DNA from: Himantopus leucocephalus
Lineage: Eukaryota; Chordata; Aves; Charadriiformes; Recurvirostridae
Reading direction: 5' to 3'
DNA: 64,000 nucleotides
Assembly (NCBI GenBank): GCA_003993805.1
Contig: RSEF01000031.1
Coordinates: 58,777,671-58,841,670 of the forward strand
The notes below the pieces were generated by a model. That model was given only the letters and a program-made list of their open reading frames with translations. It was not told the DNA's origin and ran no database searches. Made by a program: the position numbers and the translations under genes. Shown in pieces: positions 52,901-57,802 of the stretch; the first letter of the stretch is position 1, and each line of letters begins with the position of its first letter.

Positions 52901-53261
52901 CTAAACGGGCATGACTCCCTGTGCCGGAGGCAGCACATGCACCCGAGTGTCCAGCTGAGTTTGCCTCCTCAGTAGCCTTCTCCTGGACGAGCAGTATGGA
53001 CTGCGAGTGAAATGTTGCAGCAGTCGCTCTTTCAGCCTGTCTGGGGATGGAGATGGCCTGTTGTCTTTCTTTTTGCACCCTGGTATTCATGTCCAGTGTC
53101 TGTCTGTCTTTATCTACACAGAAGCTCAACAGTGGGAAAGCCTGACGCCAGAAAGCAGAGAGCACCTCATTCGTTCGTTGGCTACGATGGCGACAGATAG
53201 CAGACCTGAGCTACAAGAGAAGGCATCTATATTGAAGAAGACACTTGAAAATCTTGACTAA
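1907..53261 (+). CDS. ECPAS: ECPAS (ECM29), proteasome adaptor and scaffold; 48 visible coding exons
   Basis: ECM29 is a large HEAT-repeat protein that binds the 26S proteasome, holds or checks the 19S-20S assembly, and links proteasomes to membranes, motors and stress responses. The conceptual protein from 47 exons (5043-53261) is a continuous frame of 1793 residues that I recognise along its whole length as vertebrate ECM29. Examples are [20 protein letters not shown] near the N-terminus, [14 protein letters not shown] in the N-terminal proteasome-stabiliser domain, [17 protein letters not shown] in the HEAT region, and [20 protein letters not shown] at the C-terminus. All exon phases agree. 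The human protein is about 1845 residues, so only about 50 N-terminal residues are missing here, probably in the gap at 2264-2363. All introns run GT-AG except the one after 27397, which is GC-AG. Coordinates span the whole gene; exons are listed separately. Confidence 0.97.
2264..2363. other. Assembly gap, 100 Ns, probably hiding an ECPAS exon
   Basis: Exactly 100 Ns, the conventional placeholder for a gap of unknown size. The left flank is GGA/GAG-rich island sequence and the right flank begins inside a CR1 element. The ECPAS residues that should precede VMELLVH (exon at 5043, phase 0) are found nowhere between 1929 and 5042, so the missing exon or exons most likely lie here. Confidence 0.8.
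2364..3010 (-). mobile_element. CR1 LINE fragment, reverse-transcriptase region
   Basis: Read on the - strand this is a decayed CR1 ORF2. It shows [11 protein letters not shown], the catalytic-type motif FADDTKL (FADD at 2587-2576), and [14 protein letters not shown] upstream. The frame is broken between the two halves. A 13-bp direct duplication (ctggatggcatcc) sits at about 2512-2543. The element's 3-prime end falls in the gap and it is 5-prime truncated near 3010. CR1 is the dominant avian LINE. Confidence 0.9.
3011..5042 (+). other. ECPAS first-intron remainder
   Basis: No conserved ECPAS exon was found here. Apart from the CR1 pieces around 4159-4480 the stretch looks like unique, neutral intronic DNA. 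Several open frames, one of 203 codons at 4094-4705, have no recognisable product and the largest runs through CR1-derived sequence. Confidence 0.6.
4159..4480 (-). mobile_element. Old CR1 fragment or fragments
   Basis: The + strand text tagaatcatgggataattc followed by ggaggggacctcagaaggtc is the reverse complement of an avian CR1 3-prime end. Near 4410-4470, cagcttgctgtccaccag matches another part of CR1. The middle is too diverged to tell one element from two. Confidence 0.6.
5043..5159 (+). CDS. ECPAS: ECPAS coding exon 2
   Basis: 117 nt, phase 0 to 0. Encodes [11 protein letters not shown]... to ...SAVSFVT. Acceptor cctgtcag, donor gtaagt. This is the first exon that can be matched to ECM29 with certainty. 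Confidence 0.97.
6731..6849 (+). CDS. ECPAS: ECPAS coding exon 3
   Basis: 119 nt. Encodes [17 protein letters not shown]... to ...GKPQPQQD plus a split Ser codon. Acceptor ccctttag, donor gtataa. Confidence 0.97.
8048..8200 (+). CDS. ECPAS: ECPAS coding exon 4
   Basis: 153 nt. Encodes [15 protein letters not shown]... to ...DVLLMPYG, with Ser and Gly codons split at the two ends. Acceptor gtttttcag, donor gtaagt. Confidence 0.97.
8201..11007 (+). other. ECPAS intron 4 with LTR insertion
   Basis: A 2.8-kb intron. Its one clear landmark is the solo LTR at 9842-10457. The rest shows no coding or repeat structure that I recognise. Confidence 0.8.
9842..10457 (+). mobile_element. Solo LTR, ERVL-like endogenous retrovirus (copy 2)
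   Basis: Closely related to the copy at 817-1521 and in the same orientation, from TGTCCTGGTTTGAG to CTCAAACCATAACA. The flanking 5-mers are GGTCT (9837-9841) and GGTTT (10458-10462), a target duplication with one mismatch. AATAAA is at 10425-10430. It lies in ECPAS intron 4 in the sense direction, so its poly(A) signal faces the gene's transcription. No internal retroviral sequence is present. It is shorter than copy 1, partly because it has a single TAATGTTAATTATCTAG unit. Confidence 0.85.
11008..11176 (+). CDS. ECPAS: ECPAS coding exon 5
   Basis: 169 nt. Encodes [11 protein letters not shown]..., the proline-rich [15 protein letters not shown] segment, to ...PWTPELLEQ. Acceptor tgcttag, donor gtactt. 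Confidence 0.97.
11674..11813 (+). CDS. ECPAS: ECPAS coding exon 6
   Basis: 140 nt. Encodes [18 protein letters not shown]... to ...ADLELKSKQ with a split Ser. Acceptor gaacag, donor gtacaa. A longer open frame runs through both flanking introns but is not the exon. Confidence 0.97.
12827..12839. repeat. Short TG microsatellite
   Basis: About six TG repeats in the intron after exon 6. Confidence 0.7.
13313..13394 (+). CDS. ECPAS: ECPAS coding exon 7
   Basis: 82 nt. Encodes [15 protein letters not shown]... to ...GDIPLKTKE. Acceptor tttctttag, donor gtaggg. Confidence 0.97.
13658..13777 (+). CDS. ECPAS: ECPAS coding exon 8
   Basis: 120 nt, phase 0 to 0. Encodes [12 protein letters not shown]... 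to ...[10 protein letters not shown]. Acceptor ctgacag, donor gtaatg. Confidence 0.97.
13948..14033 (+). CDS. ECPAS: ECPAS coding exon 9
   Basis: 86 nt. Encodes [17 protein letters not shown]... to ...FVHHICI with a split Ile. Acceptor ggccag, donor gtgagt. Confidence 0.97.
14302..14380 (+). CDS. ECPAS: ECPAS coding exon 10
   Basis: 79 nt. Encodes [16 protein letters not shown]... to ...LINEYKE. Acceptor attgcag, donor gtaagt. Confidence 0.97.
15437..15486 (+). CDS. ECPAS: ECPAS coding exon 11
   Basis: 50 nt, a short exon. Encodes [16 protein letters not shown] with a split final Ser. Acceptor cattcaag, donor gtaact. Confidence 0.96.
16043..16109 (+). CDS. ECPAS: ECPAS coding exon 12
   Basis: 67 nt. 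Encodes [15 protein letters not shown]... to ...FEALCK. Acceptor tgtttcag, donor gtgagt. The following intron is only 110 bp. Confidence 0.97.
16220..16342 (+). CDS. ECPAS: ECPAS coding exon 13
   Basis: 123 nt, phase 0 to 0. Encodes [18 protein letters not shown]... to ...VASYLIK. Acceptor actgcag, donor gtattt. Confidence 0.97.
17490..17593 (+). CDS. ECPAS: ECPAS coding exon 14
   Basis: 104 nt. Encodes [17 protein letters not shown]... to ...LLLLAAGD with a split Pro. Acceptor ctttaag, donor gtaagt. Confidence 0.97.
17624..17649. repeat. Compound (TA)n(CA)n microsatellite
   Basis: About five TA followed by eight CA dinucleotides, 30 bp downstream of the exon 14 donor. Alternating purine-pyrimidine sequence of this kind is usually length-polymorphic. 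Confidence 0.85.
18626..18749 (+). CDS. ECPAS: ECPAS coding exon 15
   Basis: 124 nt. Encodes [17 protein letters not shown]... to ...EMVHYIQDK. Acceptor ctgaaag, donor gtaccg. Confidence 0.97.
18750..20942 (+). other. ECPAS intron 15
   Basis: 2.2 kb with no recognised repeat or exon. A modest GC-rich patch lies at about 20500-20600. Confidence 0.7.
20943..21023 (+). CDS. ECPAS: ECPAS coding exon 16
   Basis: 81 nt, phase 0 to 0. Encodes [20 protein letters not shown]... to ...ATFGE. Acceptor tgtttag, donor gtaatt. Confidence 0.97.
21787..22015 (+). CDS. ECPAS: ECPAS coding exon 17
   Basis: 229 nt, the longest coding exon. Encodes [19 protein letters not shown]..., a serine run ([12 protein letters not shown]), to ...[10 protein letters not shown]. 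Acceptor tacttag, donor gtaaga. Confidence 0.97.
22573..22664 (+). CDS. ECPAS: ECPAS coding exon 18
   Basis: 92 nt. Encodes [20 protein letters not shown]... to ...VDKMDWIK. Acceptor ctctttag, donor gtatgt. Confidence 0.97.
22788..22922. repeat. Two-copy tandem duplication, 68-bp period
   Basis: The segment beginning ctggtgtttc at 22788 recurs at 22856. Both copies hold an identical 16-mer, cacctcatgagatgtt, at 22811 and 22879, exactly 68 bp apart. The remainder is diverged, so the duplication is not recent. It lies in the intron after exon 18. Confidence 0.8.
22923..24500 (+). other. ECPAS intron 18 remainder
   Basis: About 1.6 kb of intronic DNA with scattered T-rich runs. I see no exon, RNA gene or repeat I can name. 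Confidence 0.6.
24501..24635 (+). CDS. ECPAS: ECPAS coding exon 19
   Basis: 135 nt, phase 0 to 0. Encodes [19 protein letters not shown]... to ...LIKMTKDNH. Acceptor cccgcag, donor gtaact. Confidence 0.97.
24636..26643 (+). other. ECPAS intron 19
   Basis: 2.0 kb. It contains a pyrimidine-rich, GC-richer patch at about 25060-25300 (cctcctgccgccccatctcc and similar). No exon is recognised. Confidence 0.6.
26644..26809 (+). CDS. ECPAS: ECPAS coding exon 20
   Basis: 166 nt. Encodes [20 protein letters not shown]... to ...IKSTTETI. Acceptor tctgtag, donor gtaact. Confidence 0.97.
27225..27397 (+). CDS. ECPAS: ECPAS coding exon 21 (GC donor)
   Basis: 173 nt. Encodes [20 protein letters not shown]... 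to ...[10 protein letters not shown]. Acceptor cctgtag. The donor is AAG/gcaaga, so the intron 27398-27878 is GC-AG. No GT donor restores the conserved NK/MKERAIQ junction. Confidence 0.96.
27879..27980 (+). CDS. ECPAS: ECPAS coding exon 22
   Basis: 102 nt, phase 0 to 0. Encodes [19 protein letters not shown]... to ...QGLMDSVE. Acceptor tatttaag, donor gtgagg. Confidence 0.97.
29504..29627 (+). CDS. ECPAS: ECPAS coding exon 23
   Basis: 124 nt. Encodes [20 protein letters not shown]... to ...EEEYIPPA. Acceptor gtttttcag, donor gtaggt. Confidence 0.97.
30649..30794 (+). CDS. ECPAS: ECPAS coding exon 24
   Basis: 146 nt. Encodes [18 protein letters not shown]... to ...[10 protein letters not shown]. 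Acceptor catatag, donor gtaaga. Confidence 0.97.
31903..31957 (+). CDS. ECPAS: ECPAS coding exon 25
   Basis: 55 nt. Encodes [18 protein letters not shown]. Acceptor tcttacag, donor gtaagt. Confidence 0.96.
32743..32857 (+). CDS. ECPAS: ECPAS coding exon 26
   Basis: 115 nt. Encodes [20 protein letters not shown]... to ...TLMTGK. Acceptor cttgcag, donor gtacag. Confidence 0.97.
33815..33880 (+). CDS. ECPAS: ECPAS coding exon 27
   Basis: 66 nt. Encodes [20 protein letters not shown] then Asp and a split Gly. Acceptor ctaccag, donor gtaagt. Confidence 0.96.
34131..34248 (+). CDS. ECPAS: ECPAS coding exon 28
   Basis: 118 nt. Encodes [20 protein letters not shown]... to ...HHAMWNSRK. Acceptor ttccaaag, donor gtaatt. 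Confidence 0.97.
35205..35300 (-). mobile_element. Short CR1 3-prime-end fragment
   Basis: The + strand text gaattgtttaagttggagggg followed by gagggccttgcaggtga resembles the reverse complement of a CR1 tail. It is old and diverged and lies in the intron after exon 28. Confidence 0.55.
36142..36309 (+). CDS. ECPAS: ECPAS coding exon 29
   Basis: 168 nt, phase 0 to 0. Encodes [20 protein letters not shown]... to ...ALVTDKSM. Acceptor atttcag, donor gtgagt. Confidence 0.97.
37191..37270 (+). CDS. ECPAS: ECPAS coding exon 30
   Basis: 80 nt. Encodes [19 protein letters not shown]... to ...WRIRES. Acceptor aataatag, donor gtattg. Confidence 0.97.
38041..38146 (+). CDS. ECPAS: ECPAS coding exon 31
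   Basis: 106 nt. Encodes [19 protein letters not shown]... to ...LFRVQDDIK. Acceptor gtttgcag, donor gtaatg. Confidence 0.97.
39451..39498 (+). CDS. ECPAS: ECPAS coding exon 32
   Basis: 48 nt, phase 0 to 0. Encodes [16 protein letters not shown]. Acceptor ttttttag, donor gtaaaa. Its skipping would remove 16 residues without a frameshift. Confidence 0.96.
40481..40602 (+). CDS. ECPAS: ECPAS coding exon 33
   Basis: 122 nt. Encodes [20 protein letters not shown]... to ...TVAEVRSL. Acceptor tccccag, donor gttagt. Confidence 0.97.
41735..41885 (+). CDS. ECPAS: ECPAS coding exon 34
   Basis: 151 nt. Encodes [20 protein letters not shown]... to ...CATDQEK. Acceptor tttccag, donor gtaagt. Confidence 0.97.
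42780..42845 (+). CDS. ECPAS: ECPAS coding exon 35
   Basis: 66 nt, phase 0 to 0. Encodes [20 protein letters not shown] then NM. Acceptor tttttttag, donor gtaagt. Confidence 0.96.
44721..44810 (+). CDS. ECPAS: ECPAS coding exon 36
   Basis: 90 nt, phase 0 to 0. Encodes [20 protein letters not shown]... to ...GVGLGTK. Acceptor ttctttag, donor gtatgt. Confidence 0.97.
45330..45396 (+). CDS. ECPAS: ECPAS coding exon 37
   Basis: 67 nt. Encodes [20 protein letters not shown] then YS. Acceptor cttccag, donor gtaagg. Confidence 0.97.
45872..45996 (+). mobile_element. CR1 3-prime-end fragment
   Basis: Contains the avian CR1 tail in sense orientation: ctttgagtaacctggtctgg, caggggggttggaac, aaggtcccttccaa, ending in ccattccatgattttatgat. 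Heavily 5-prime truncated, as most CR1 copies are. It lies in the intron before exon 38. Confidence 0.85.
46211..46302 (+). CDS. ECPAS: ECPAS coding exon 38
   Basis: 92 nt. Encodes [20 protein letters not shown]... to ...MGHLVR. Acceptor ccaacag, donor gtgagt. The following intron is 106 bp. Confidence 0.97.
46409..46475 (+). CDS. ECPAS: ECPAS coding exon 39
   Basis: 67 nt. Encodes [20 protein letters not shown] then KE. Acceptor gtttcag, donor gtatgt. Confidence 0.97.
46711..46902 (+). CDS. ECPAS: ECPAS coding exon 40
   Basis: 192 nt. Encodes [20 protein letters not shown]..., an acidic [10 protein letters not shown] stretch, to ...EVWQENVP. Acceptor ccttcag, donor gtaagt. Confidence 0.97.
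47816..48024 (+). CDS. ECPAS: ECPAS coding exon 41
   Basis: 209 nt. Encodes [20 protein letters not shown]... to ...LPGRTWTGK. Acceptor atgcag, donor gtaaaa. Confidence 0.97.
48494..48537 (+). CDS. ECPAS: ECPAS coding exon 42
   Basis: 44 nt, the shortest internal coding exon found here. Encodes [14 protein letters not shown] with a split Asn. Acceptor attgcag, donor gtaagt. Confidence 0.95.
48779..48975 (+). repeat. Purine-rich intronic tract
   Basis: About 200 bp strongly biased to G and A on the + strand (for example gaggaaagaagagactaagg and gaaaaccagggagatc). It lies in the intron between exons 42 and 43. It is not a clean microsatellite. Confidence 0.6.
49116..49308 (+). CDS. ECPAS: ECPAS coding exon 43
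   Basis: 193 nt. Encodes [20 protein letters not shown]... to ...DIIFPMIKK. Acceptor tttcag, donor gtgaca. Confidence 0.97.
49906..50050 (+). CDS. ECPAS: ECPAS coding exon 44
   Basis: 145 nt. Encodes [19 protein letters not shown]... to ...WPRSPETQ. The acidic start of this exon is a variable region relative to the human protein. Acceptor tccgcag, donor gtaagt. Confidence 0.96.
50681..50786 (+). CDS. ECPAS: ECPAS coding exon 45
   Basis: 106 nt. Encodes [20 protein letters not shown]... to ...AMNAYFQ with a split Gly. Acceptor tctgtag, donor gtaatt. Confidence 0.97.
50943..51031 (+). CDS. ECPAS: ECPAS coding exon 46
   Basis: 89 nt. Encodes [20 protein letters not shown]... to ...SSITHSL. 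Acceptor tttgacag, donor gtaaat. Confidence 0.97.
52201..52272 (+). CDS. ECPAS: ECPAS coding exon 47
   Basis: 72 nt. Encodes [20 protein letters not shown] then KLQ. Acceptor tcccttag, preceded by a T tract holding one ambiguous base (N at 52177). Donor gtgaga. Confidence 0.96.
53122..53261 (+). CDS. ECPAS: ECPAS terminal coding exon 48
   Basis: 140 nt of coding sequence ending in TAA at 53259-53261. Encodes [20 protein letters not shown]... to ...LKKTLENLD, matching the ECM29 C-terminus. Acceptor ctacacag. Confidence 0.97.
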
Positions 53262-55975
53262 GTTGTAAAACACAAACTACAAAGTGCCATGTAAAACAAA
53301 AACAAAAAAGTGCAGTGGTCTGAAAACCAAGTGGGAAAATGAAGATTACTCTGTAGCATGCATCATTCCTGGCCAAAATAAAAAATGCCTTAAATTCTTT
53401 TCCCCGTTAATGTTATTTTTACTCTTTAAAGGTGATGTTTAGTTGTTTTATCAGTAAATACCTCTAACGATCTGCCCTAGAATGTTTGTAAGTGTGCAAC
53501 CTAAAAAATGTTGAGGGCAAGTTGCTTTTTTTTCTCTTTTAATCGGCAAAAGAATGTTACTCAGATCCCCTTTGTCCTTCAAAGGATTTTTTGAAAAAAC
53601 ACCAGCAGAGGAAGTGAAAAGCTGTTTGGTTTACACATGTGTCACGTGCGGAGATCTGTTACCTGGTGTCTAAACAGTAAATCTTCAGGACTCTGCGGTA
53701 GAGCTAGTGTTTGTTACCAATAGTGAAATGCTTCCCCTGATGAAGCCTCTGTTTAACTCCTGTGGCTTCCCAGGGGCAGGGTTCCATCTGACACCCACCT
53801 CTGCTTCTCCTGCTTGCTCCTCCCTTGCAGCCTGTTGTGAGTTATGAAAGGCAGAGTACTGTTACCTTTGCTCCTTCTTCCTTCTCTGACCTCAACATGG
53901 ATTACCGAGACTATGCCTTCCCCAGCTAGCAACCTCGGCCTCCCAAACTTTAAATGAGAACTTTTTTTTTTTTTTTTCCTCAAAGGATGCACAAGAGAGC
54001 ACTTTACTGAGCTGTGTGGGACAAAGTTAGTGCCCAGGTGGAACACTGCTCTTCTCAAAATTGTTTTGCATGGACACTCCTCAGCTGCAGGAAGAAAAAA
54101 AAGAAAAAAAAAAAAGAAAAACAATCTTTTCTAGATATGTTTTTGAAGAGTGTTCGAAGTTTGCAATGACACATTTTTTTAATAGTGGTAATATTTTACT
54201 CCCTTCCTGTTGGTAACCCTGTTCTTGCTTTGGAAACCTGTAATGAATTAGACTTGTCAATATTTGTAAGAAACTGAATCATCTGTCATTTCTCAGCAGC
54301 CCAAGTCATGCTGGTTTCTAGCAAAGACTTTTTAATTTGCACTTAAGAAGAAAGATTATACCTGCATTAACGTGGAGTAAAATTGCTATATGATGATGTG
54401 GCCATGCTGCCTGTCTCCTGTTTTTGCCCTCCTCAGATAAAAGACAAACCTGACCACTATAGCAACAGACTTTTAATAGTGTAAAGTTAGCACTGCACCA
54501 TAATCTGACCAGTATGTGTACAGCTTTTTGGGGATAAATGCTTTGCTGATGGTGAAATAAAATCATTAGTGTGGGCAATATCATGTCCATGGCTTTCAGC
54601 ACAGGAAGGCTTTTTCTTTTCTTACAGTCTGCAGCTCCTTTCAGATTTGGCCTGTTAGGGAGAGGATTGCTCAGATAACGTCACGTTTCCTCCATGCCCA
54701 TTTATTCAGAATCAGGTATGCAGTACCTACTTTTCCCTCAGGTGCCATTTCCCATTCAGTGTTTTCCGGTACTGTAACAATCTTGTTGTCTGGCTTGCTC
54801 TCCGTGGGAAGGGAGGAATGTAATTTGTGCACACCTGGTAAAATGTCAGCAAGAAATGGGCAGAGCTGTCCCACTGTGGCTGTCGTGTAGCAGAAACCTC
54901 AGCGAGCACTATTGCATTGTACACTCGAACTGGTCAGTGGGCAACTCCTCGGTGCTGGGAGCTGGTGCTATAACATTTTGATTTACACCTTGTTGCAGGG
55001 AGCTGCTCTTTGTTTACGTGTAGTTTGAACTATTGAGCACAGTGTACATTTTAAAATTTTACTGGGCAAATCACTTTGCAGTATCTTTAAAAACTTGCTT
55101 ACCATGACATGTAGTGTCATGAGTGCTCATTTTTTTTGTATTAGATGAATATTACCAGTGATGCTTTGCTGTAGCAGCTCATTGTCTGACTTGGGTTTTT
55201 TCGTATTGGTGAGTGACAGTAACAGAAAAGCAAGAGCCTCCACGTCTCTGGCAATTTGTTTTCACTGTGGACTGGAGTATTCAGAGGCAATGCCTAATAT
55301 GGTCAAGTGACCATAAGTAGAATAACTGTAATTGTTGTCAATAGCAACCTGAATTTCTCTATTGGGGATTTACACTAGAGGGAAGAGCGTATTCTAGGAA
55401 CTCTACAAACAGCTGGATTAACAACTCTGGCCAAGAGTGTTAGGAAGGTTAGAGATGGTACAACACTTTCTGAATCACAAAGCAATATGTCTTTCTCGTG
55501 ATTACAGAATAGGTTCAGAGCTCCTCTCTAAAGCACGTGCCTATACACAAAACCTACCTGTACAAAAGCTAATTCAGTCGGAGGTTTGATTTCTACCCCC
55601 CTCGCATTTGTAAACTTGACAGGATTAAAAAAAAAAATATAAATAGATGTGGCCTTCCTAGAGTTTTTCCTCTAAAAGTGATTGCACTATGTAAAACACA
55701 CTGTACTTTGCCCAGCGCGGGCATTTCTTGTGCTGCTGCAATGCTTTGTATACCTGGAGTGCAGTGCGCAGACTTGACTCTAGCACTCACGTTCTGACCT
55801 ACAAGCTGTTGCTTAAATGGATGTATATTGAGAAAAGTTTTCTAATGTTGCAAGATCTCCATCAAATTCACTGCAATCTGTACTGTCGAAGTATGTGAAT
55901 GGTCTGATTGAAAGAAAACCCTCCTGCTTACCAAAAAGGTAAAAATAAATAAAAGCTGCATGACCTGTTCTTTGA
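53262..55975 (+). other. ECPAS: Probable ECPAS 3-prime UTR
   Basis: Candidate poly(A) signals are AATAAA at 53377-53382 (about 120 nt after the stop), 54556-54561, and an overlapping pair at 55944-55953. All are followed by T- or GT-rich sequence. The last would give a UTR of roughly 2.7 kb. An uninterrupted T16 at 53962-53977 and an A-rich block at 54091-54121 lie within it. The extent is inferred from signals only. Confidence 0.6.
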
Positions 55976-57035
55976 AGCGACTGGTAGTGTTTTTTCCTCC
56001 CACTGTGAGCATTTCACAGTATCCTTGTGTTCCAAATGCAGACTGCACCTTTGTGTTCTGCTCTGTGCTGACCGAGCTGCCCACGAGCCACTTGTCTGTG
56101 GTGTCAGCTATTCAGGCTGAAAGTGTCTGTGTCACAAATGACAGCGCCCGGTTAGGAGGAACTGTGTGAATTCTGTTTTTAAGCCAACAGCTTGGTCTCT
56201 TGCAACCAGGCAGGGTTACGGGATGTGTATTATAAATGTGTATTAATATATGTATATTATGTATAAAAATTATATGCATATACATAATTATATGCCATCT
56301 ATATACTATATATACATATATATATGGAATATGATGCCATGAGATGGTGAATTTGTTAATTGAAATAATACTCAAGAACTTAACAGTTCCAAACTATTCC
56401 AGACATGGACACCCCTCCCCCAGTCTCAATTAAATTTACTTTTCTAAATGGTATTCTGAAAGGAAGAAAAAAAAAGAAAAAAAAAATCAGCTAAGCAGAG
56501 GAGAGTGAGCAAATACAAACTTTGTGGATGTTAGCTACCAATTGGCTGAAGCATCATCTGGCAAGGCGAATGACATCAGACCGTACACCCCCAAAAACAT
56601 GGAGCCTTGCTGCTGGTTGTGGTGGGTTGGCTTCCCTCTCCTCCCATGCTCCAGCTTGCTGTGGCAAGTAAAAACCTGCTGTGACCAAAGCTGGGTTTCT
56701 GCCCTCTGAGCACTCGGTGCACAGACTCATGATTATTTCTGGCCAGTGAAGGCAGCAGGATAATGTTATTTGGGTTCATCAGTAAGGGAAAACAAAGGAA
56801 ATGGAGAGAGAAAAAAAAAAAAAGGACACATCAGCACATCAGGATGTCCGAATTTGATTATGACCATCCATGTCTAAAAATACTTAGATTTTCTCTTACC
56901 TCTAATGTGTAGAGTACAGAACTAAATAGTCAAACTTTGAGAAATACAGCAGGAAGTTCAAAATTGAAAAAGTGTTCAATTCTGAGTAGGCACTGTTCAA
57001 TGAAAAACAGCAAGACAGGCAAGCACATACAAGAT
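55976..57035. other. Intergenic spacer between convergent ECPAS and SMC2
   Basis: About 1 kb between the last plausible ECPAS poly(A) site and the SMC2 poly(A) site. It holds an AT-rich tract (56225-56328) and short A runs near 56466-56487 and 56810-56824. No gene is recognised. Open frames here are short and unlike known proteins. Confidence 0.6.
56225..56328. repeat. AT-rich low-complexity tract
   Basis: Dominated by TA, TATG and TATA steps, with several self-complementary ATATAT stretches. It probably derives from a decayed TA-type microsatellite. Confidence 0.8.
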
Positions 57036-57056
57036 CAGGCTGTGCAGTTTAACATA

Positions 57057-57062
57057 TTTATT
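57057..57062 (-). terminator. SMC2: SMC2 poly(A) signal
   Basis: TTTATT on the + strand is AATAAA on the - strand, about 520 nt downstream of the SMC2 stop codon. Cleavage is expected near 57035-57045. Confidence 0.65.
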
Positions 57063-57580
57063 GGTTAAAATATTAGTGCAGCAAACTGCAGAAAGTGTAA
57101 ATATCACTTCAGAGTTAAAAATTGTCGACAACTGCCTCACTGCTTAAAAACAATTATAGTAGGTTAAAAATTGATATGCCACTTTTCTCTGTATTCAACA
57201 ACAGGGGACAAAGACAGTGTTTACACTTTGCAACAGGTTTTCTGAATGCCATAAACACTACAAGTCAAATCAGATTTTCCTCATTCAAAGGCTTCAGTTC
57301 CTCCTGTTGAGCTTACAGAGCTACTGTTCACGTACATTTATGTGTAAACGCTTACAGACGTATGATGGAAATTGCAGGACATCAAGACAAATAAATACTG
57401 ACAGTTTAGCTAATAGTACAGGCAACAGTGTCCTGTGAATTTCAGTTCTTAATGAGGTGCAGATAGGAACTAAAAGCTAAAACATAAAAAAATATTTTAA
57501 GATTTTTCTAACATTTTTTATAAAATTTTGAATAAGAGAGTTTCTTCCTAGTCCAGCTATAGACTGGGGACAGAGAACAC
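57063..57580 (-). other. SMC2: SMC2 3-prime UTR
   Basis: AT-rich sequence between the SMC2 stop codon and its AATAAA. It has no splice acceptor or open frame that I would interpret as coding. Confidence 0.65.
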
Positions 57581-57802
57581 TTAAGAAGCTTGTAATACAT
57601 GTGAAGGGCTAATAAAGAAGCTTCCCATTGCTGCAGCGTTTTTGCCACTCTCACGTACTTTCCGGTATTTCTTGTAGGTAGATGTATTTCTGCGTTTAAA
57701 CTGATCATATCTTGCAACAGTGGATACACCATCCACAAACCTGGTCTTGTAGAGGACATTTGCGTTGTTAAACATTCCATCCTTCAAGGACACCACAATA
57801 AA
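57581..57802 (-). CDS. SMC2: SMC2 terminal coding exon
   Basis: 222 nt including the TAA stop at 57583-57581. Encodes [19 protein letters not shown]..., then [10 protein letters not shown], then a 42-residue tail rich in Lys, Arg and Ser that begins [17 protein letters not shown]. The part up to VAR is strongly conserved. The tail does not resemble the human tail as I remember it. Acceptor gttttag. Confidence 0.94.
   Translation of the reverse strand, partial: FIVVSLKDGMFNNANVLYKTRFVDGVSTVARYDQFKRRNTSTYKKYRKVRESGKNAAAMGSFFISPSHVLQAS

Noticed and set aside
5160..53121. Intron-encoded snoRNAs or miRNAs
   Set aside because: Scattered TGATGA and CTGA strings exist, but no pair had convincing terminal stems and spacing by eye. 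A structure-based scan would be needed.
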